Source of the DNA: Grimontia kaedaensis
GTDB taxonomy: Bacteria; Pseudomonadota; Gammaproteobacteria; Enterobacterales; Vibrionaceae
Direction of reading: 5' to 3'
NCBI RefSeq assembly: GCF_023746615.1
Contig: NZ_CP082275.1
Span: 2,480,001-2,544,000 of the forward strand
DNA length: 64,000 bases
In this document: positions 52,391 to 61,469 of the stretch, one piece after another
Numbering within the stretch: the first letter of the stretch is position 1
Layout of the letters: every line of letters begins with the position of its first letter
Notes under the pieces: model-generated
Database searches by the model: none
Told to the model about the DNA's origin: nothing
The model's input: only the letters and a program-made list of their open reading frames with translations
Made by a program: the position numbers and the translations under genes

Positions 52391-52546
52391 TCTGTGATCT
52401 CCTCGCTCAATCTATAACTATCCGTCAACCGTAGTAACATTCAAATCTTAAAGACTTCAACCTTGTTGTATTGAGCAATGAATCTTCCACCTGCAATGGC
52501 AATCAAAACGGGTATAATGGAAAAAAATTTTAGGGATAAGATGTAG

Positions 52547-53260
52547 ATGACAACCCAACTCAACGTCGATCCGGCGGAAATTCAAAAATTCGAAGACATG
52601 GCTTCCCGTTGGTGGGATCTGGAAGGCGAGTTCAAGCCTTTACACCTAATCAATCCCCTTCGCCTCAACTATGTGATTGAGAAAAGCGACGGGATTTTTG
52701 GTAAGAAAGTACTCGATGTTGGTTGTGGTGGCGGTATCTTAGCAGAAAGCATGGCACGAGAAGGTGCCGATGTAACCGGCCTCGATATGGGCAAAGAGCC
52801 ACTAACGGTGGCACGTTTGCACGCGCTAGAAACAGGCACGATAGTCTCTTACGTACAATCTACTGCCGAAGAACATGCTGAAGCACATCAGGGCCATTAC
52901 GATGTGGTGACTTGCATGGAAATGCTGGAACACGTTCCTGATCCGGCTTCTGTGATTGCTTCCTGTGCGAAGATGGTAAAACCGGGCGGTCACGTATTCT
53001 TCTCTACCCTAAACCGCAACACTAAATCCTGGTTGTTTGCGATTGTCGGTGCAGAGCATGTGATGAAGATTGTGCCTAAAGGCACGCATGACCATAACAA
53101 GTTCATTCGCCCTTCTGAATTACTGAAGATGATTGACTACACGCCGCTTCAGGAACAGCACATGACAGGGTTGCATTACAACCCACTGACGGATCGATAC
53201 TGGCTGTCACCACGTAATGTGGACGTGAACTACATCGTACATACTCAAAGCCCGGAATAA
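52547..53260 (+). CDS. ubiG: ubiquinone biosynthesis O-methyltransferase
   Basis: SAM-dependent methyltransferase acting at two O-methylation steps of ubiquinone synthesis. 237 aa; motif I VLDVGCGGGILAESMA, and conserved FEDMASRWWDLEGEFKPLHLINPLRLNYV and STLNRNTKSWLFAIVGAEH. In the gyrA-ubiG-nrdAB order seen in many gammaproteobacteria. The gph-like gene follows after 45 nt. Confidence 0.96.
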   Translation: MTTQLNVDPAEIQKFEDMASRWWDLEGEFKPLHLINPLRLNYVIEKSDGIFGKKVLDVGCGGGILAESMAREGADVTGLDMGKEPLTVARLHALETGTIVSYVQSTAEEHAEAHQGHYDVVTCMEMLEHVPDPASVIASCAKMVKPGGHVFFSTLNRNTKSWLFAIVGAEHVMKIVPKGTHDHNKFIRPSELLKMIDYTPLQEQHMTGLHYNPLTDRYWLSPRNVDVNYIVHTQSPE

Positions 53261-53305
53261 TCCGGGCTTTATTTTGCAGCACTAAAACCTGAACAAGGAA
53301 CATTA

Positions 53306-53962
53306 ATGAAAGGAAGCGTAGAAGCAGTTCTGTTTGATTTGGATGGCACCTTACTGGATACCGCGCCGGATATGGCCAATGCCGCAAACTGTGTTTTAAG
53401 AGATCATGGGCTCCCTCCTCTTTCTGAAAGCCAAATTCAGGCCAATACCAGCCATGGTGCCAGAGGGCTACTTCGCACAGGCTTTGGCGATGCGCTGCAA
53501 GGAAAAGACCTCGACCAACTGCGACTTTCCTTCCTCGAGCACTACGCAGAAAACATTTGCACCACAACCACACTATATAGTGGTGTCATCGAATTGCTTG
53601 AACAACTCACCGAACGGCAGATCCCCTGGGGTATTGTGACAAACAAGCCGGGATTTCTTACTGGAATGCTCCTTCCCTACTTCCCTTTGCTCTTACAGGC
53701 CAGAACCATAGTCTGTGCCGATACTACACCACATGCAAAGCCACACCCTGCGCCGCTGCTCCACGGCGCTTCGATTCTGACTATTAAGCCAGAACAATGC
53801 CTATATGTTGGGGATATACAGAATGACATTGTGGCTGCCAAAGCCGCCAACATGATGTCTGCGGTGGCGTCATGGGGGTATATCGGCGAAACCGATCGAC
53901 CAACCGAATGGGAGGCCGATCAGATTTTTAATAAACCTGTAGAGATTCTGTCATTATTCTGA
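53306..53962 (+). CDS. HAD phosphatase, phosphoglycolate phosphatase-like
   Basis: A 218-aa haloacid dehalogenase-like hydrolase: nucleophile motif LFDLDGTLLDT, motif II VTNKPG, motif III/IV KPHPAPLLHGA and YVGDIQNDIVAAKAA. The MupP/Gph group fits (in Pseudomonas a similar gene next to ubiG encodes MupP, N-acetylmuramic acid 6-phosphate phosphatase). The ubiG-adjacent position favours that type, but the substrate cannot be read from sequence. AAGGA RBS before the ATG. Confidence 0.88.
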   Translation: MKGSVEAVLFDLDGTLLDTAPDMANAANCVLRDHGLPPLSESQIQANTSHGARGLLRTGFGDALQGKDLDQLRLSFLEHYAENICTTTTLYSGVIELLEQLTERQIPWGIVTNKPGFLTGMLLPYFPLLLQARTIVCADTTPHAKPHPAPLLHGASILTIKPEQCLYVGDIQNDIVAAKAANMMSAVASWGYIGETDRPTEWEADQIFNKPVEILSLF

Positions 53963-54363
53963 TCCCAATCACACTGGCCCAGAACAGAAAATAACCACTA
54001 TTCAGACGCTTAACGGGATGCACCGAAAGCGTCATCAGGCAAGCAGAATATTTTTTTTTATTTGATTTCGTACCGTAAAAAACGTTGATTTTTTCTATAC
54101 CATTGCCTTACTTGGTATAAAACAGTGAGTGAGCACTAACATAACAATTCCCATCCCCAAGATATCCACAGACACCTGTCTCAGCGGGAACTTGCATTAT
54201 CTCCCCCTCACCACTATCTTGTTACTCAAGACGAGCGTAGACCCCATATATAGTGTTTTAGTGACTACGCCATAAGTTTTATATTGATCACAAATCATCC
54301 TTGCAATTTGTGAAATTTTACAAAAACAGCTCTTCAGGCAAGGAAATACCGGGAACAAGATAA
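53963..54363. other. nrdAB upstream region
   Basis: 400 nt without a gene. It is AT-rich with long A/T runs near 54050 and holds a NrdR-box-like site (separate entry). No sRNA or reading frame stands out. Confidence 0.5.
54241..54256 (+). promoter_or_regulatory. NrdR-box-like site upstream of nrdA
   Basis: ACCCCATATATAGTGT agrees with the NrdR consensus (ACACWATATWTTGTGT-like) at most positions. NrdR normally binds two boxes about 31 bp apart; the expected partner around 54210-54225 (CCACTATCTTGTT) is only a poor match. Confidence 0.45.
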
Positions 54364-56643
54364 ATGAACCAACAAATTACCGTCCAAAAGCGCAGTGGTG
54401 TTAAGGAAAATATAGATCTCGACAAAATCCACCGCGTCATCACCTGGGCCGCTGAAGGCCTCGACAATGTCTCTGTATCACAAGTCGAACTCCGTTCTCA
54501 CATTCAATTTTACGACGGTATCAAAACTGAAGACATCCATGAAACCATCATCAAAGCTGCTGCAGATCTGATCTCTGAAGAGACCCCAGACTACCAGTAT
54601 CTGGCAGCTCGCTTAGCGGTTTTCCACTTGCGTAAGAAGGCTTACGGCCAATTCGAGCCACCAACACTTTTTAATCATGTCAGCAAAATGGTTGATATGG
54701 GCAAGTATGATAAGCACCTACTAGAAGACTACACTGCCGAAGAATTGAACATTCTTGACAGCTACATTGATCACTGGCGCGATATGAACTTTTCATATGC
54801 CGCAGTGAAACAGCTGGAAGGTAAATATTTGGTACAAAACCGTGTTACTGGTGAAATCTACGAAAGTGCACAGTTTTTGTACATTATGGTTGCAGCATGT
54901 CTGTTTGCCAACTACCCGAAAGAGACCCGTCTCGACTACATCCGTCGCTTCTATGACGCGGTATCTCTGTTCAAGATTTCTCTGCCAACACCAATCATGT
55001 CTGGTGTACGCACACCAACCCGTCAATTCAGCTCTTGCGTACTGATCGAGTGTGATGACAGCTTGGATTCCATCAACGCAACGGCGAGTGCAATTGTTCG
55101 CTACGTGAGTCAGCGTGCAGGTATTGGTATCAACGCTGGTCGCATCCGTGCCCTGGGTAGCCCAATACGCGGAGGCGAGGCTTTCCATACCGGTTGTATT
55201 CCTTTCTACAAATACTTCCAGACAGCTGTTAAGTGTTGTTCACAAGGTGGTGTACGTGGTGGTGCAGCGACCCTGTTCTACCCAATGTGGCACCGTGAAG
55301 TAGAAAGTCTGCTGGTTTTGAAAAATAACCGCGGTGTTGAAGAAAACCGTGTTCGTCACATGGATTACGGCGTTCAAATTAACAAGCTGATGTACACCCG
55401 CCTGATCAAAGGCGAGAGCATTTCACTGTTCTCACCATCAGATGTACCTGGACTGTACGACGCGTTCTTTGCAGACCAAGAAGAATTTGAGCGTCTGTAC
55501 GTTCAGTACGAGAACGACCCATCCATCAAGCGTGAAACCCGCAAAGCGGTCGAACTTTTCTCGCTGATGATGCAAGAGCGTGCCTCAACGGGTCGTATCT
55601 ACATTCAGAACGTGGACCACTGTAATACTCACAGCCCGTTTGACCCTCAGGTTGCGCCGATCCGTCAGTCTAATCTGTGTCTGGAAATCGCGCTGCCAAC
55701 TAAGCCTCTGACCAACGTTGAAGACGATCAGGGCGAAATTGCACTATGTACTCTTTCTGCATTCAACTTGGGTGCGATTAAAGAACTGGACGAGCTGGAA
55801 GAACTGGCTGACCTGACTATCCGTGCTCTGGACTCACTGCTGGATTATCAGGATTACCCGCTGCCAGCAGCACGTAAAGCGACCATGAACCGCCGTACAC
55901 TGGGTGTAGGCGTGATCAACTTTGCTTACTATCTTGCGAAAAACGGCGTGCGTTACTCAGACGGCAGCGCAAACGGCCTGACCCACCGTACGTTCGAAGC
56001 GATTCAGTACTACCTGTTGAAAGCGTCTGTTGGCCTGGCGAAAGAGCAAGGCGCATGTCCTTCGTTTAACGAAACTAACTACGCGAAAGGCTTGCTGCCA
56101 ATCGACACTTACAAGCGTGATTTGGATGCGATTTGTGACGAGCCACTGCACTTTGATTGGGATGCATTGCGCGCAGAGATCATGGAGCATGGTCTGCGTA
56201 ATTCAACGCTTTCTGCACTGATGCCTTCAGAGACTTCTTCGCAAATCTCTAACGCAACCAATGGGATCGAACCACCGCGAGGCTTCGTATCAATTAAAGC
56301 GTCTAAGGATGGCATCTTGAAGCAGGTCGTTCCTGAGTACGACAAATACAAAGACAACTACGAGTTGCTTTGGAACATCGAGTCAAACGACGGTTACTTG
56401 CAACTGGTTGGTCTGATGCAGAAGTTCGTGGACCAAGCAATCTCTGCCAACACGAACTACGACCCAAGCAAACAGGCAGGTGGCAAGGTACCAATGAAGC
56501 TGCTTCTTAAAGATCTGCTTTCTGCCTATAAGTTGGGTGTTAAAACCCTGTACTATCACAACACCCGTGACGGTGCAGACGATGCGCAGAAAGATCTCGC
56601 AGCACAAGATGATGATTGCGCAGGCGGCGCTTGCAAAATCTAA
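54364..56643 (+). CDS. nrdA: class Ia ribonucleotide reductase, large subunit
   Basis: Reduces ribonucleoside diphosphates. 759 aa with an N-terminal ATP-cone (VQKRSGVKENIDLDKIHRVITWA), the redox cysteines in FSSCVLIECDD and IALCTLSAFN, the catalytic Cys in SNLCLEIALP, and a C-terminal thioredoxin-accessible Cys pair (DDCAGGACKI). No intein. A hairpin follows the stop before nrdB. Confidence 0.97.
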   Translation: MNQQITVQKRSGVKENIDLDKIHRVITWAAEGLDNVSVSQVELRSHIQFYDGIKTEDIHETIIKAAADLISEETPDYQYLAARLAVFHLRKKAYGQFEPPTLFNHVSKMVDMGKYDKHLLEDYTAEELNILDSYIDHWRDMNFSYAAVKQLEGKYLVQNRVTGEIYESAQFLYIMVAACLFANYPKETRLDYIRRFYDAVSLFKISLPTPIMSGVRTPTRQFSSCVLIECDDSLDSINATASAIVRYVSQRAGIGINAGRIRALGSPIRGGEAFHTGCIPFYKYFQTAVKCCSQGGVRGGAATLFYPMWHREVESLLVLKNNRGVEENRVRHMDYGVQINKLMYTRLIKGESISLFSPSDVPGLYDAFFADQEEFERLYVQYENDPSIKRETRKAVELFSLMMQERASTGRIYIQNVDHCNTHSPFDPQVAPIRQSNLCLEIALPTKPLTNVEDDQGEIALCTLSAFNLGAIKELDELEELADLTIRALDSLLDYQDYPLPAARKATMNRRTLGVGVINFAYYLAKNGVRYSDGSANGLTHRTFEAIQYYLLKASVGLAKEQGACPSFNETNYAKGLLPIDTYKRDLDAICDEPLHFDWDALRAEIMEHGLRNSTLSALMPSETSSQISNATNGIEPPRGFVSIKASKDGILKQVVPEYDKYKDNYELLWNIESNDGYLQLVGLMQKFVDQAISANTNYDPSKQAGGKVPMKLLLKDLLSAYKLGVKTLYYHNTRDGADDAQKDLAAQDDDCAGGACKI

Positions 56644-56655
56644 GTACAGAATTTG

Positions 56656-56678
56656 GAGGGAGCATTGGCTCCCTCTTT
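56656..56678 (+). terminator. hairpin between nrdA and nrdB
   Basis: GAGGGAGC / GCTCCCTC with ATTG loop, then TTTG. The short U-tract suggests partial termination or mRNA stabilisation rather than full stop. Confidence 0.45.
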
Positions 56679-56710
56679 GAAGTTTCAACCTGATTGGTAA
56701 ATTTACGGCA

Positions 56711-57844
56711 ATGGCTTACAGCACTTTTTCTAAAGAAAACAATAACGCACTCAAAGAACCAATGTTCTTTGGTCAGCCGGTTAACGTTGCTCGCTACGAC
56801 CAGCAAAAATATGAAATTTTCGAGAAGCTGATTGAGAAGCAGCTTTCTTTCTTCTGGCGCCCCGAAGAAGTCGATGTCTCCAGTGACCGCATCGACTACA
56901 ACAAGCTACCAGAGCATGAGAAACATATCTTCATCAGCAACCTGAAATACCAAACGCTGCTGGATTCAATCCAAGGCCGCAGCCCGAATGTGGCACTGTT
57001 GCCGCTGGTTTCTATTCCAGAACTGGAAACCTGGATTGAGACCTGGTCTTTCTCAGAGACCATTCACTCGCGCTCTTACACTCACATTATCCGTAACATC
57101 GTGACCAATCCGGCACTGGTGTTTGATGACATTGTGGTGAACGAGCACATCATCAAGCGAGCGAATGACATTGCGGGTTACTACGATGACCTGATTAAGG
57201 CCACCAGCGATTACCATCGTTTAGGCGAAGGCGAACACACGGTTAACGGCGAAACCGTTGTCGTGTCTCTGCGCGAGCTGAAGAAAAAGCTCTATGTTTG
57301 TCTGATGTCTGTTAACGCGCTGGAAGCCATTCGTTTCTACGTAAGCTTTGCCTGTTCATTTGCGTTTGCTGAGCGTGAGCTGATGGAAGGTAACGCAAAG
57401 ATCATTAAGCTGATTGCCCGCGATGAAGCCCTTCACCTGACTAGTACCCAGCATATGCTGAATATTCTGCGTTCCGGTGAAGACGATCCAGAGATGGCCG
57501 AGATCGCTAAAGAGTGTGAGCAAACTTGTTTTGACCTGTTCAAAGATGCGGCTGAGCAAGAAAAAGAGTGGGCAGAATACCTATTCAAAGACGGCTCAAT
57601 GATTGGTCTGAACAAAGACATTCTGTGCCAGTACGTGGAATACATTACGAATCTGCGTATGGCAGCTGTTGGCCTCAAACCTGCGTACCAAGGCGCGAGC
57701 CAGAACCCTATTCCTTGGATCAATGCTTGGTTGTCTTCTGACAACGTTCAGGTTGCTCCACAGGAAGCAGAAATCAGTTCGTACTTGGTTGGCCAAATAG
57801 ACAACGACGTTGATATCGACGATCTGGGTGATTTCGAACTATGA
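56711..57844 (+). CDS. nrdB: class Ia ribonucleotide reductase, small subunit
   Basis: Provides the tyrosyl radical through a diiron site. 377 aa with the iron ligands in WSFSETIHSRSYTHIIRN and ARDEALHLTSTQH, and the conserved C-terminal tail (DLGDFEL) that docks on NrdA. The stop overlaps the yfaE start (ATGA). Confidence 0.97.
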   Translation: MAYSTFSKENNNALKEPMFFGQPVNVARYDQQKYEIFEKLIEKQLSFFWRPEEVDVSSDRIDYNKLPEHEKHIFISNLKYQTLLDSIQGRSPNVALLPLVSIPELETWIETWSFSETIHSRSYTHIIRNIVTNPALVFDDIVVNEHIIKRANDIAGYYDDLIKATSDYHRLGEGEHTVNGETVVVSLRELKKKLYVCLMSVNALEAIRFYVSFACSFAFAERELMEGNAKIIKLIARDEALHLTSTQHMLNILRSGEDDPEMAEIAKECEQTCFDLFKDAAEQEKEWAEYLFKDGSMIGLNKDILCQYVEYITNLRMAAVGLKPAYQGASQNPIPWINAWLSSDNVQVAPQEAEISSYLVGQIDNDVDIDDLGDFEL

Positions 57845-58131
57845 GCCGAATCGCTATTACAGTGAACGGACAAACGCTGGTGGGCAACACCCATCAGCCT
57901 CTGCTCGAGCAACTCGAGCAAGCAGGTCTGCAGCCAGAATTCCAATGCAGGAATGGTGTTTGTGGAGCCTGTCGCTGCAAGTTAGATAAAGGCAATGTTG
58001 CTCAGGGAGACGCGATGGCATACCTTGCCGTCGGTGAGATCCTGACGTGCCGCTCGACCCCCAGTGAAGATGTTTCATTGGAATTCGATTACCAAGTTTC
58101 TTTTGTAGCAAAAAAAGCCGCGAACCTCTGA
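57841..58131 (+). CDS. yfaE: YfaE, 2Fe-2S ferredoxin for NrdB maintenance
   Basis: 96-aa plant-type ferredoxin. Ligands in FQCRNGVCGACRCKL and a distal Cys in GEILTCRST. In E. coli YfaE reduces NrdB iron to restore the radical cofactor. It overlaps nrdB by 4 nt. Confidence 0.94.
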   Translation: MSRIAITVNGQTLVGNTHQPLLEQLEQAGLQPEFQCRNGVCGACRCKLDKGNVAQGDAMAYLAVGEILTCRSTPSEDVSLEFDYQVSFVAKKAANL

Positions 58132-58152
58132 CTCGGTCGCGGCCTCCTTTTC
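58117..58152 (+). terminator. terminator of nrdAB-yfaE
   Basis: GCCGCGA(A)CC / GGTCGCGGC stem overlapping the yfaE stop, followed by CTCCTTTTCC. Confidence 0.6.
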
Positions 58153-58192
58153 CTCTGACAGTCAAACCACCTGAATATCTACCTCGCGGAGG

Positions 58193-58924
58193 CTATTTCA
58201 CCTCACACACAGCAATATCTGAAGGCAGTGAATCTTGGTTTGTATATACCTTAGTGAAATCAGACAACCTTGCTACCTTAGATGACGCAAACCTGCCCCA
58301 TTTACTGGCATCTGCCAATAGCCAAGTTTCCCTAGAATTCGCAATAATGGCTTTAGATATTTCTGCCTCGATGGGCTCATGCTCCATAGCAAAATGACTT
58401 CCGGTGACCGACCCGCAACCGACAATGCCGATGTCAGCTTCGAAATCTTCAAAGAACCTCAAAACACTTTGCCCAACCACATCCTGATGCTGGCTTCTCA
58501 CTAACCCACCTGCTAAAAAAACATCCACATTGGGGCTTCCCTGAAGCACCTTCTCGACCTCAAGGTTGTTTGTCACAATACGCAGTTTCTCGTATTGCGC
58601 AAAACATTGCGCAATGTAAGCCATAGACGTGCCTATTCCCAAGAACACGGTAGAGCCTTCAGGAATATGGCTTACTAGCTTCTTCGCCAGTCTTTGTTTT
58701 ATCTCGGACTCAAGTTGAAAACGAAACTGATAGGTTGTATTTGTCAGAATAGCCGGGAGGCTGACTCCTCCATGAACCCTACGCGCCAACCCCTGCTCAG
58801 AAAGGCAGTTCACATCGCGCCGGATAGTTTGGGTGGTGATTGAGAACATCTCTGCCAGTTCTTCAATCTGCACATTCCCATTGGCTTTTAGATAATCGAG
58901 GATTTGTCTTTGTCTAGGTGTCAT
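58193..58924 (-). CDS. DeoR/GlpR-family transcriptional repressor
   Basis: A 243-aa regulator with the DeoR helix-turn-helix (TPRQRQILDYLKANGNVQIEELAEMFSITTQTIRRDVNCL) and a C-terminal sugar-phosphate sensor domain (VFLGIGTSMAYIAQ, DIGIVGCGSVT). Starts at MTPRQRQ with GGGGA upstream; the frame is open 8 codons further. It lies directly after the GDPD gene, and is very likely the local regulator of the divergent TRAP genes. GlpR-like by fold and by the operator sequences, so the effector may be glycerol-3-phosphate or a related compound (inference). Confidence 0.88.
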   Translation of the reverse strand: MTPRQRQILDYLKANGNVQIEELAEMFSITTQTIRRDVNCLSEQGLARRVHGGVSLPAILTNTTYQFRFQLESEIKQRLAKKLVSHIPEGSTVFLGIGTSMAYIAQCFAQYEKLRIVTNNLEVEKVLQGSPNVDVFLAGGLVRSQHQDVVGQSVLRFFEDFEADIGIVGCGSVTGSHFAMEHEPIEAEISKAIIANSRETWLLADASKWGRFASSKVARLSDFTKVYTNQDSLPSDIAVCEVK

Positions 58925-58956
58925 AGAAGTCGTCCCCACTATCATCAAAAGTCCAT

Positions 58957-59667
58957 TTATGGCGAAAATATCTCTGGGTCATCCGTAATGATGTGAGTGA
59001 CCCCTTTATTGAGAAAGTCTTGCACCCTTCCAGCATCATTTAAGGTCCATATATTTAGCTGGTAGCCCTTTTGAGTAATGGCCTCTGCCAATTCGCCCGT
59101 CAGAGTACGTTGGTCACAATGAATGCTGAATAGCTCTAAGTCCTCAATGTCACAAAGAAAGTCTGGTGAACTTTGGTCTGTGATAAGTCCCACCCGATAG
59201 TCCGGCAGCATCTCGGCACAACACTTTATAGCCGCCAAGGAAAAGCTTGATAGTAAAAGCTGATCTAAAGGGAACTGGGTTTCCTTCACTACCTCTGCAA
59301 CCTTTTCAACCAACAAGACTACATCTGTCTCGTCGTAACACTTTATCTCGAGATTGACGCCCATCCCTCTTTTTGCACAGAGTGTAAGCGTCTGGTGTAA
59401 CGTTGGAATGCATTCATCACGGAACTGTTCGTTGAACCATGCGCCCGCATCTAACAACGTCAGTTGCTCAAGCGAGAAGCTATCCAATCGACCTTTTCCG
59501 TCTGTACATCTGTCGACTGTTTCATCGTGAAACAATACCGGCACATCGTCAGAGGTAAGCTGGGTGTCCAATTCTACCCAATCAAGGCCACTGTCCGCTG
59601 CCGCATTGATCCCAGCTAAGGTATTTTCGGGTGCGATGGCTGCCACACCTCGATGACCAATTATCAT
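58957..59667 (-). CDS. glycerophosphodiester phosphodiesterase
   Basis: Hydrolyses glycerophosphodiesters to glycerol-3-phosphate and an alcohol. 236 aa, UgpQ-like; no signal peptide, so cytosolic. Catalytic pattern GHRGVAAIAPENTLAGI, WVELDTQLTSDDVPVLFHDETVDR and LEIKCY. I choose the ATG at 59667 (MIIGHRG) because GGAAGG is 4 nt upstream; an earlier ATG overlaps that RBS. It precedes the DeoR gene in one unit. Confidence 0.92.
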   Translation of the reverse strand: MIIGHRGVAAIAPENTLAGINAAADSGLDWVELDTQLTSDDVPVLFHDETVDRCTDGKGRLDSFSLEQLTLLDAGAWFNEQFRDECIPTLHQTLTLCAKRGMGVNLEIKCYDETDVVLLVEKVAEVVKETQFPLDQLLLSSFSLAAIKCCAEMLPDYRVGLITDQSSPDFLCDIEDLELFSIHCDQRTLTGELAEAITQKGYQLNIWTLNDAGRVQDFLNKGVTHIITDDPEIFSP

Positions 59668-59682
59668 TTTTCCTTCCATAAA

Positions 59683-59696
59683 ATGTTCATTTGAAA
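59683..59696. promoter_or_regulatory. GlpR-like operator copy 1
   Basis: ATGTTCATTTGAAA, an exact repeat of 59808-59821, sitting 15 nt upstream of the GDPD start. DeoR/GlpR proteins typically recognise ATGTTC-centred repeats. Confidence 0.5.
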
Positions 59697-59797
59697 TTAT
59701 AAGTACTCACACGCCACAAAACCAAGAATGCACAGCGTATACCTGCAGACTCAAGCTAACAAAAAGCGAGCTGTTAACATGATCACAACATTCGAAC

Positions 59798-59821
59798 GAA
59801 CATATAGATGTTCATTTGAAA
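59798..59821. promoter_or_regulatory. GlpR-like operator copy 2 with palindrome
   Basis: GAACATATAGATGTTC (59798-59813) is a palindrome with ATAG centre, and it continues into ATGTTCATTTGAAA (59808-59821), the same 14-mer as near the GDPD gene. It lies about 120 nt upstream of dctP. Confidence 0.55.
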
Positions 59822-59941
59822 CATTCTCGTAATACCGTATCGTTATTCGAGCGACCTCACAATAATTACAGAAACGCTATTACATTAAGCCAAAGTGCAC
59901 TTGGTAAAAAATGGACCTCACTAAGAACTAAAGGCAACAGA

Positions 59942-60940
59942 ATGAAAAAATTACTCCTTGGAACTGTACTTTCCCTATCAGCGATCTTCGGCATGGCCTC
60001 GAATGCCCTAGCTGCAGATAAAGTGAACATCAACATGAGCCTTGTGTTTCAGCAAAATGAACTGCTGACACAAGAACTGATTAAAGTCGCAAACAAGATT
60101 CGTGAACGTACAGACGGCAGCGTTAATATCAAAGTCTTCCCTGGCGGTCAGCTTCCTGTTTACAAAGACAACCTTGAGCAGGTTGTAAACGGTGCGAACT
60201 GGATTGCGGTAGAAGATCTGAGCTACCTCGGTGACTATGTGCCAGATTTCGCAGCGCTGGCTGGCCCCATGCTTTACAACAATTACGATGAATATCTCGC
60301 GCTGATGAAATCAGATTACGTAGCCGATCTGACTGCACAGGTTGAGAAGAAAGGTATCAAGGTACTGAATGCCGATTACATCTTTGGCTTCCGTCATATG
60401 ATCACCAATAAAGAGATCAAAACACCGGAAGACATGAAAGGCATGCGTATCCGTGTTCCTGGTAGCCAACTGTTTATCAGCACACTGCAATCAATGGGTG
60501 CGGCACCTGCGGCTCTCCCATTCCCAGAAACTTATGCCGGTGTTCAGCAGGGTGTTGTAGATGGTTTGGAAGGCTCAATCCTGACCATGTACTCAACAAA
60601 AATCTATGAAGTTGCTAAAAACATGTCTAAGACAGGCCACTTCCTAGGCACCGTTGGTCTTTATATCTCGCCAAGCGTTTGGGATAAGCTTTCTGAAGAA
60701 CAGCAAAACATCGTGGTGGAAGAGATCGTTGCCGGTGCGGAATCTAACACTGAGCAACTGATTAAGCTTGACGAAGAGTACACTCAGAAGCTGAAAGAAC
60801 AAGGCGTGACTTTCAACGATGTTGACACGGCTGCGTTCAACAAGCTGACCGCGGAAGTTTACAACCAGTTCCCTACCTGGAGCGAAGGCGTTCACGCGAC
60901 CATTAACGCGGAGCTGGAGAAAATCCGCGCATCAAAATAA
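59942..60940 (+). CDS. TRAP transporter substrate-binding protein
   Basis: Periplasmic binding protein of the DctP family, 332 aa. Start at MKKLLLGTVLS (AAAGG upstream); the signal peptide ends near residue 25 (SNALA). Family features: KVFPGGQLPVYKDNLEQVVNGA, EMKG-type loop PEDMKGMRIRVPGSQLF with the ligand-binding Arg, and GVVDGLEG. Substrate not identifiable. Followed by a hairpin, then dctQ and dctM. Confidence 0.92.
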   Translation: MKKLLLGTVLSLSAIFGMASNALAADKVNINMSLVFQQNELLTQELIKVANKIRERTDGSVNIKVFPGGQLPVYKDNLEQVVNGANWIAVEDLSYLGDYVPDFAALAGPMLYNNYDEYLALMKSDYVADLTAQVEKKGIKVLNADYIFGFRHMITNKEIKTPEDMKGMRIRVPGSQLFISTLQSMGAAPAALPFPETYAGVQQGVVDGLEGSILTMYSTKIYEVAKNMSKTGHFLGTVGLYISPSVWDKLSEEQQNIVVEEIVAGAESNTEQLIKLDEEYTQKLKEQGVTFNDVDTAAFNKLTAEVYNQFPTWSEGVHATINAELEKIRASK

Positions 60941-60949
60941 ACACCTTTT

Positions 60950-60980
60950 AACGCCCCGCTTGCTCTAGTGGGGCGTTTTT
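60950..60980 (+). terminator. hairpin between dctP and dctQ
   Basis: AACGCCCC / GGGGCGTT stem with TTTTT tail. Typical partial terminator giving more binding protein than membrane subunits. Confidence 0.7.
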
Positions 60981-60998
60981 CTATGTGTTGGAGTTGTA

Positions 60999-61469
60999 AT
61001 GCGATTTATATACAACTTAGAGGAAATCCTTGCCTCTATAGCGATTTCTATCACTGTTCTGGTAGTCATCATCAACGTTTTCTTACGCTACGGTCTCGGC
61101 TTCGTCGTGCCATGGAGTGAAGAGCTTTCCGTGATTTGCTTTACCTGGGCGGTCTACTTTGGGATCAGCTCTTGCTACAAGCACAAGCTGCACATGGGCG
61201 TTGATGTCATTCTGAGTTTTATCCCTGCGTCAGGGCAGCGATATTTTCGCTTGATGATCTCTTTCTTTCTCTTGGCGCTTAACATTCTCATGGCTTACCT
61301 GAGCTTCAACTACACCATGCTCTCAACGAAAGTGACCCCCGTCATGGGCATGTCATATTTCACCATCAACGGGGTGTTGGTTGTGTGTTTTTCATTAATG
61401 GCGATTCATACGGTTCGGTTCATCCTCGACGACCTCAAGCCATCTGAACCTTCTAACGAAGCGCAGTAG
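60999..61469 (+). CDS. TRAP transporter small membrane subunit
   Basis: DctQ-type protein, 156 aa, four predicted membrane helices, with the family stretch VVPWSEELSVICFTWAVYFGISSCYKHKLHMGVDV. Start codon ATG after GGAGTTG. Its TAG is followed at once by the dctM GTG. Confidence 0.92.
   Translation: MRFIYNLEEILASIAISITVLVVIINVFLRYGLGFVVPWSEELSVICFTWAVYFGISSCYKHKLHMGVDVILSFIPASGQRYFRLMISFFLLALNILMAYLSFNYTMLSTKVTPVMGMSYFTINGVLVVCFSLMAIHTVRFILDDLKPSEPSNEAQ

Noticed and set aside
54364..56643. Intein in nrdA
   Set aside because: The reading frame is 759 aa, the normal family length, without insertion.
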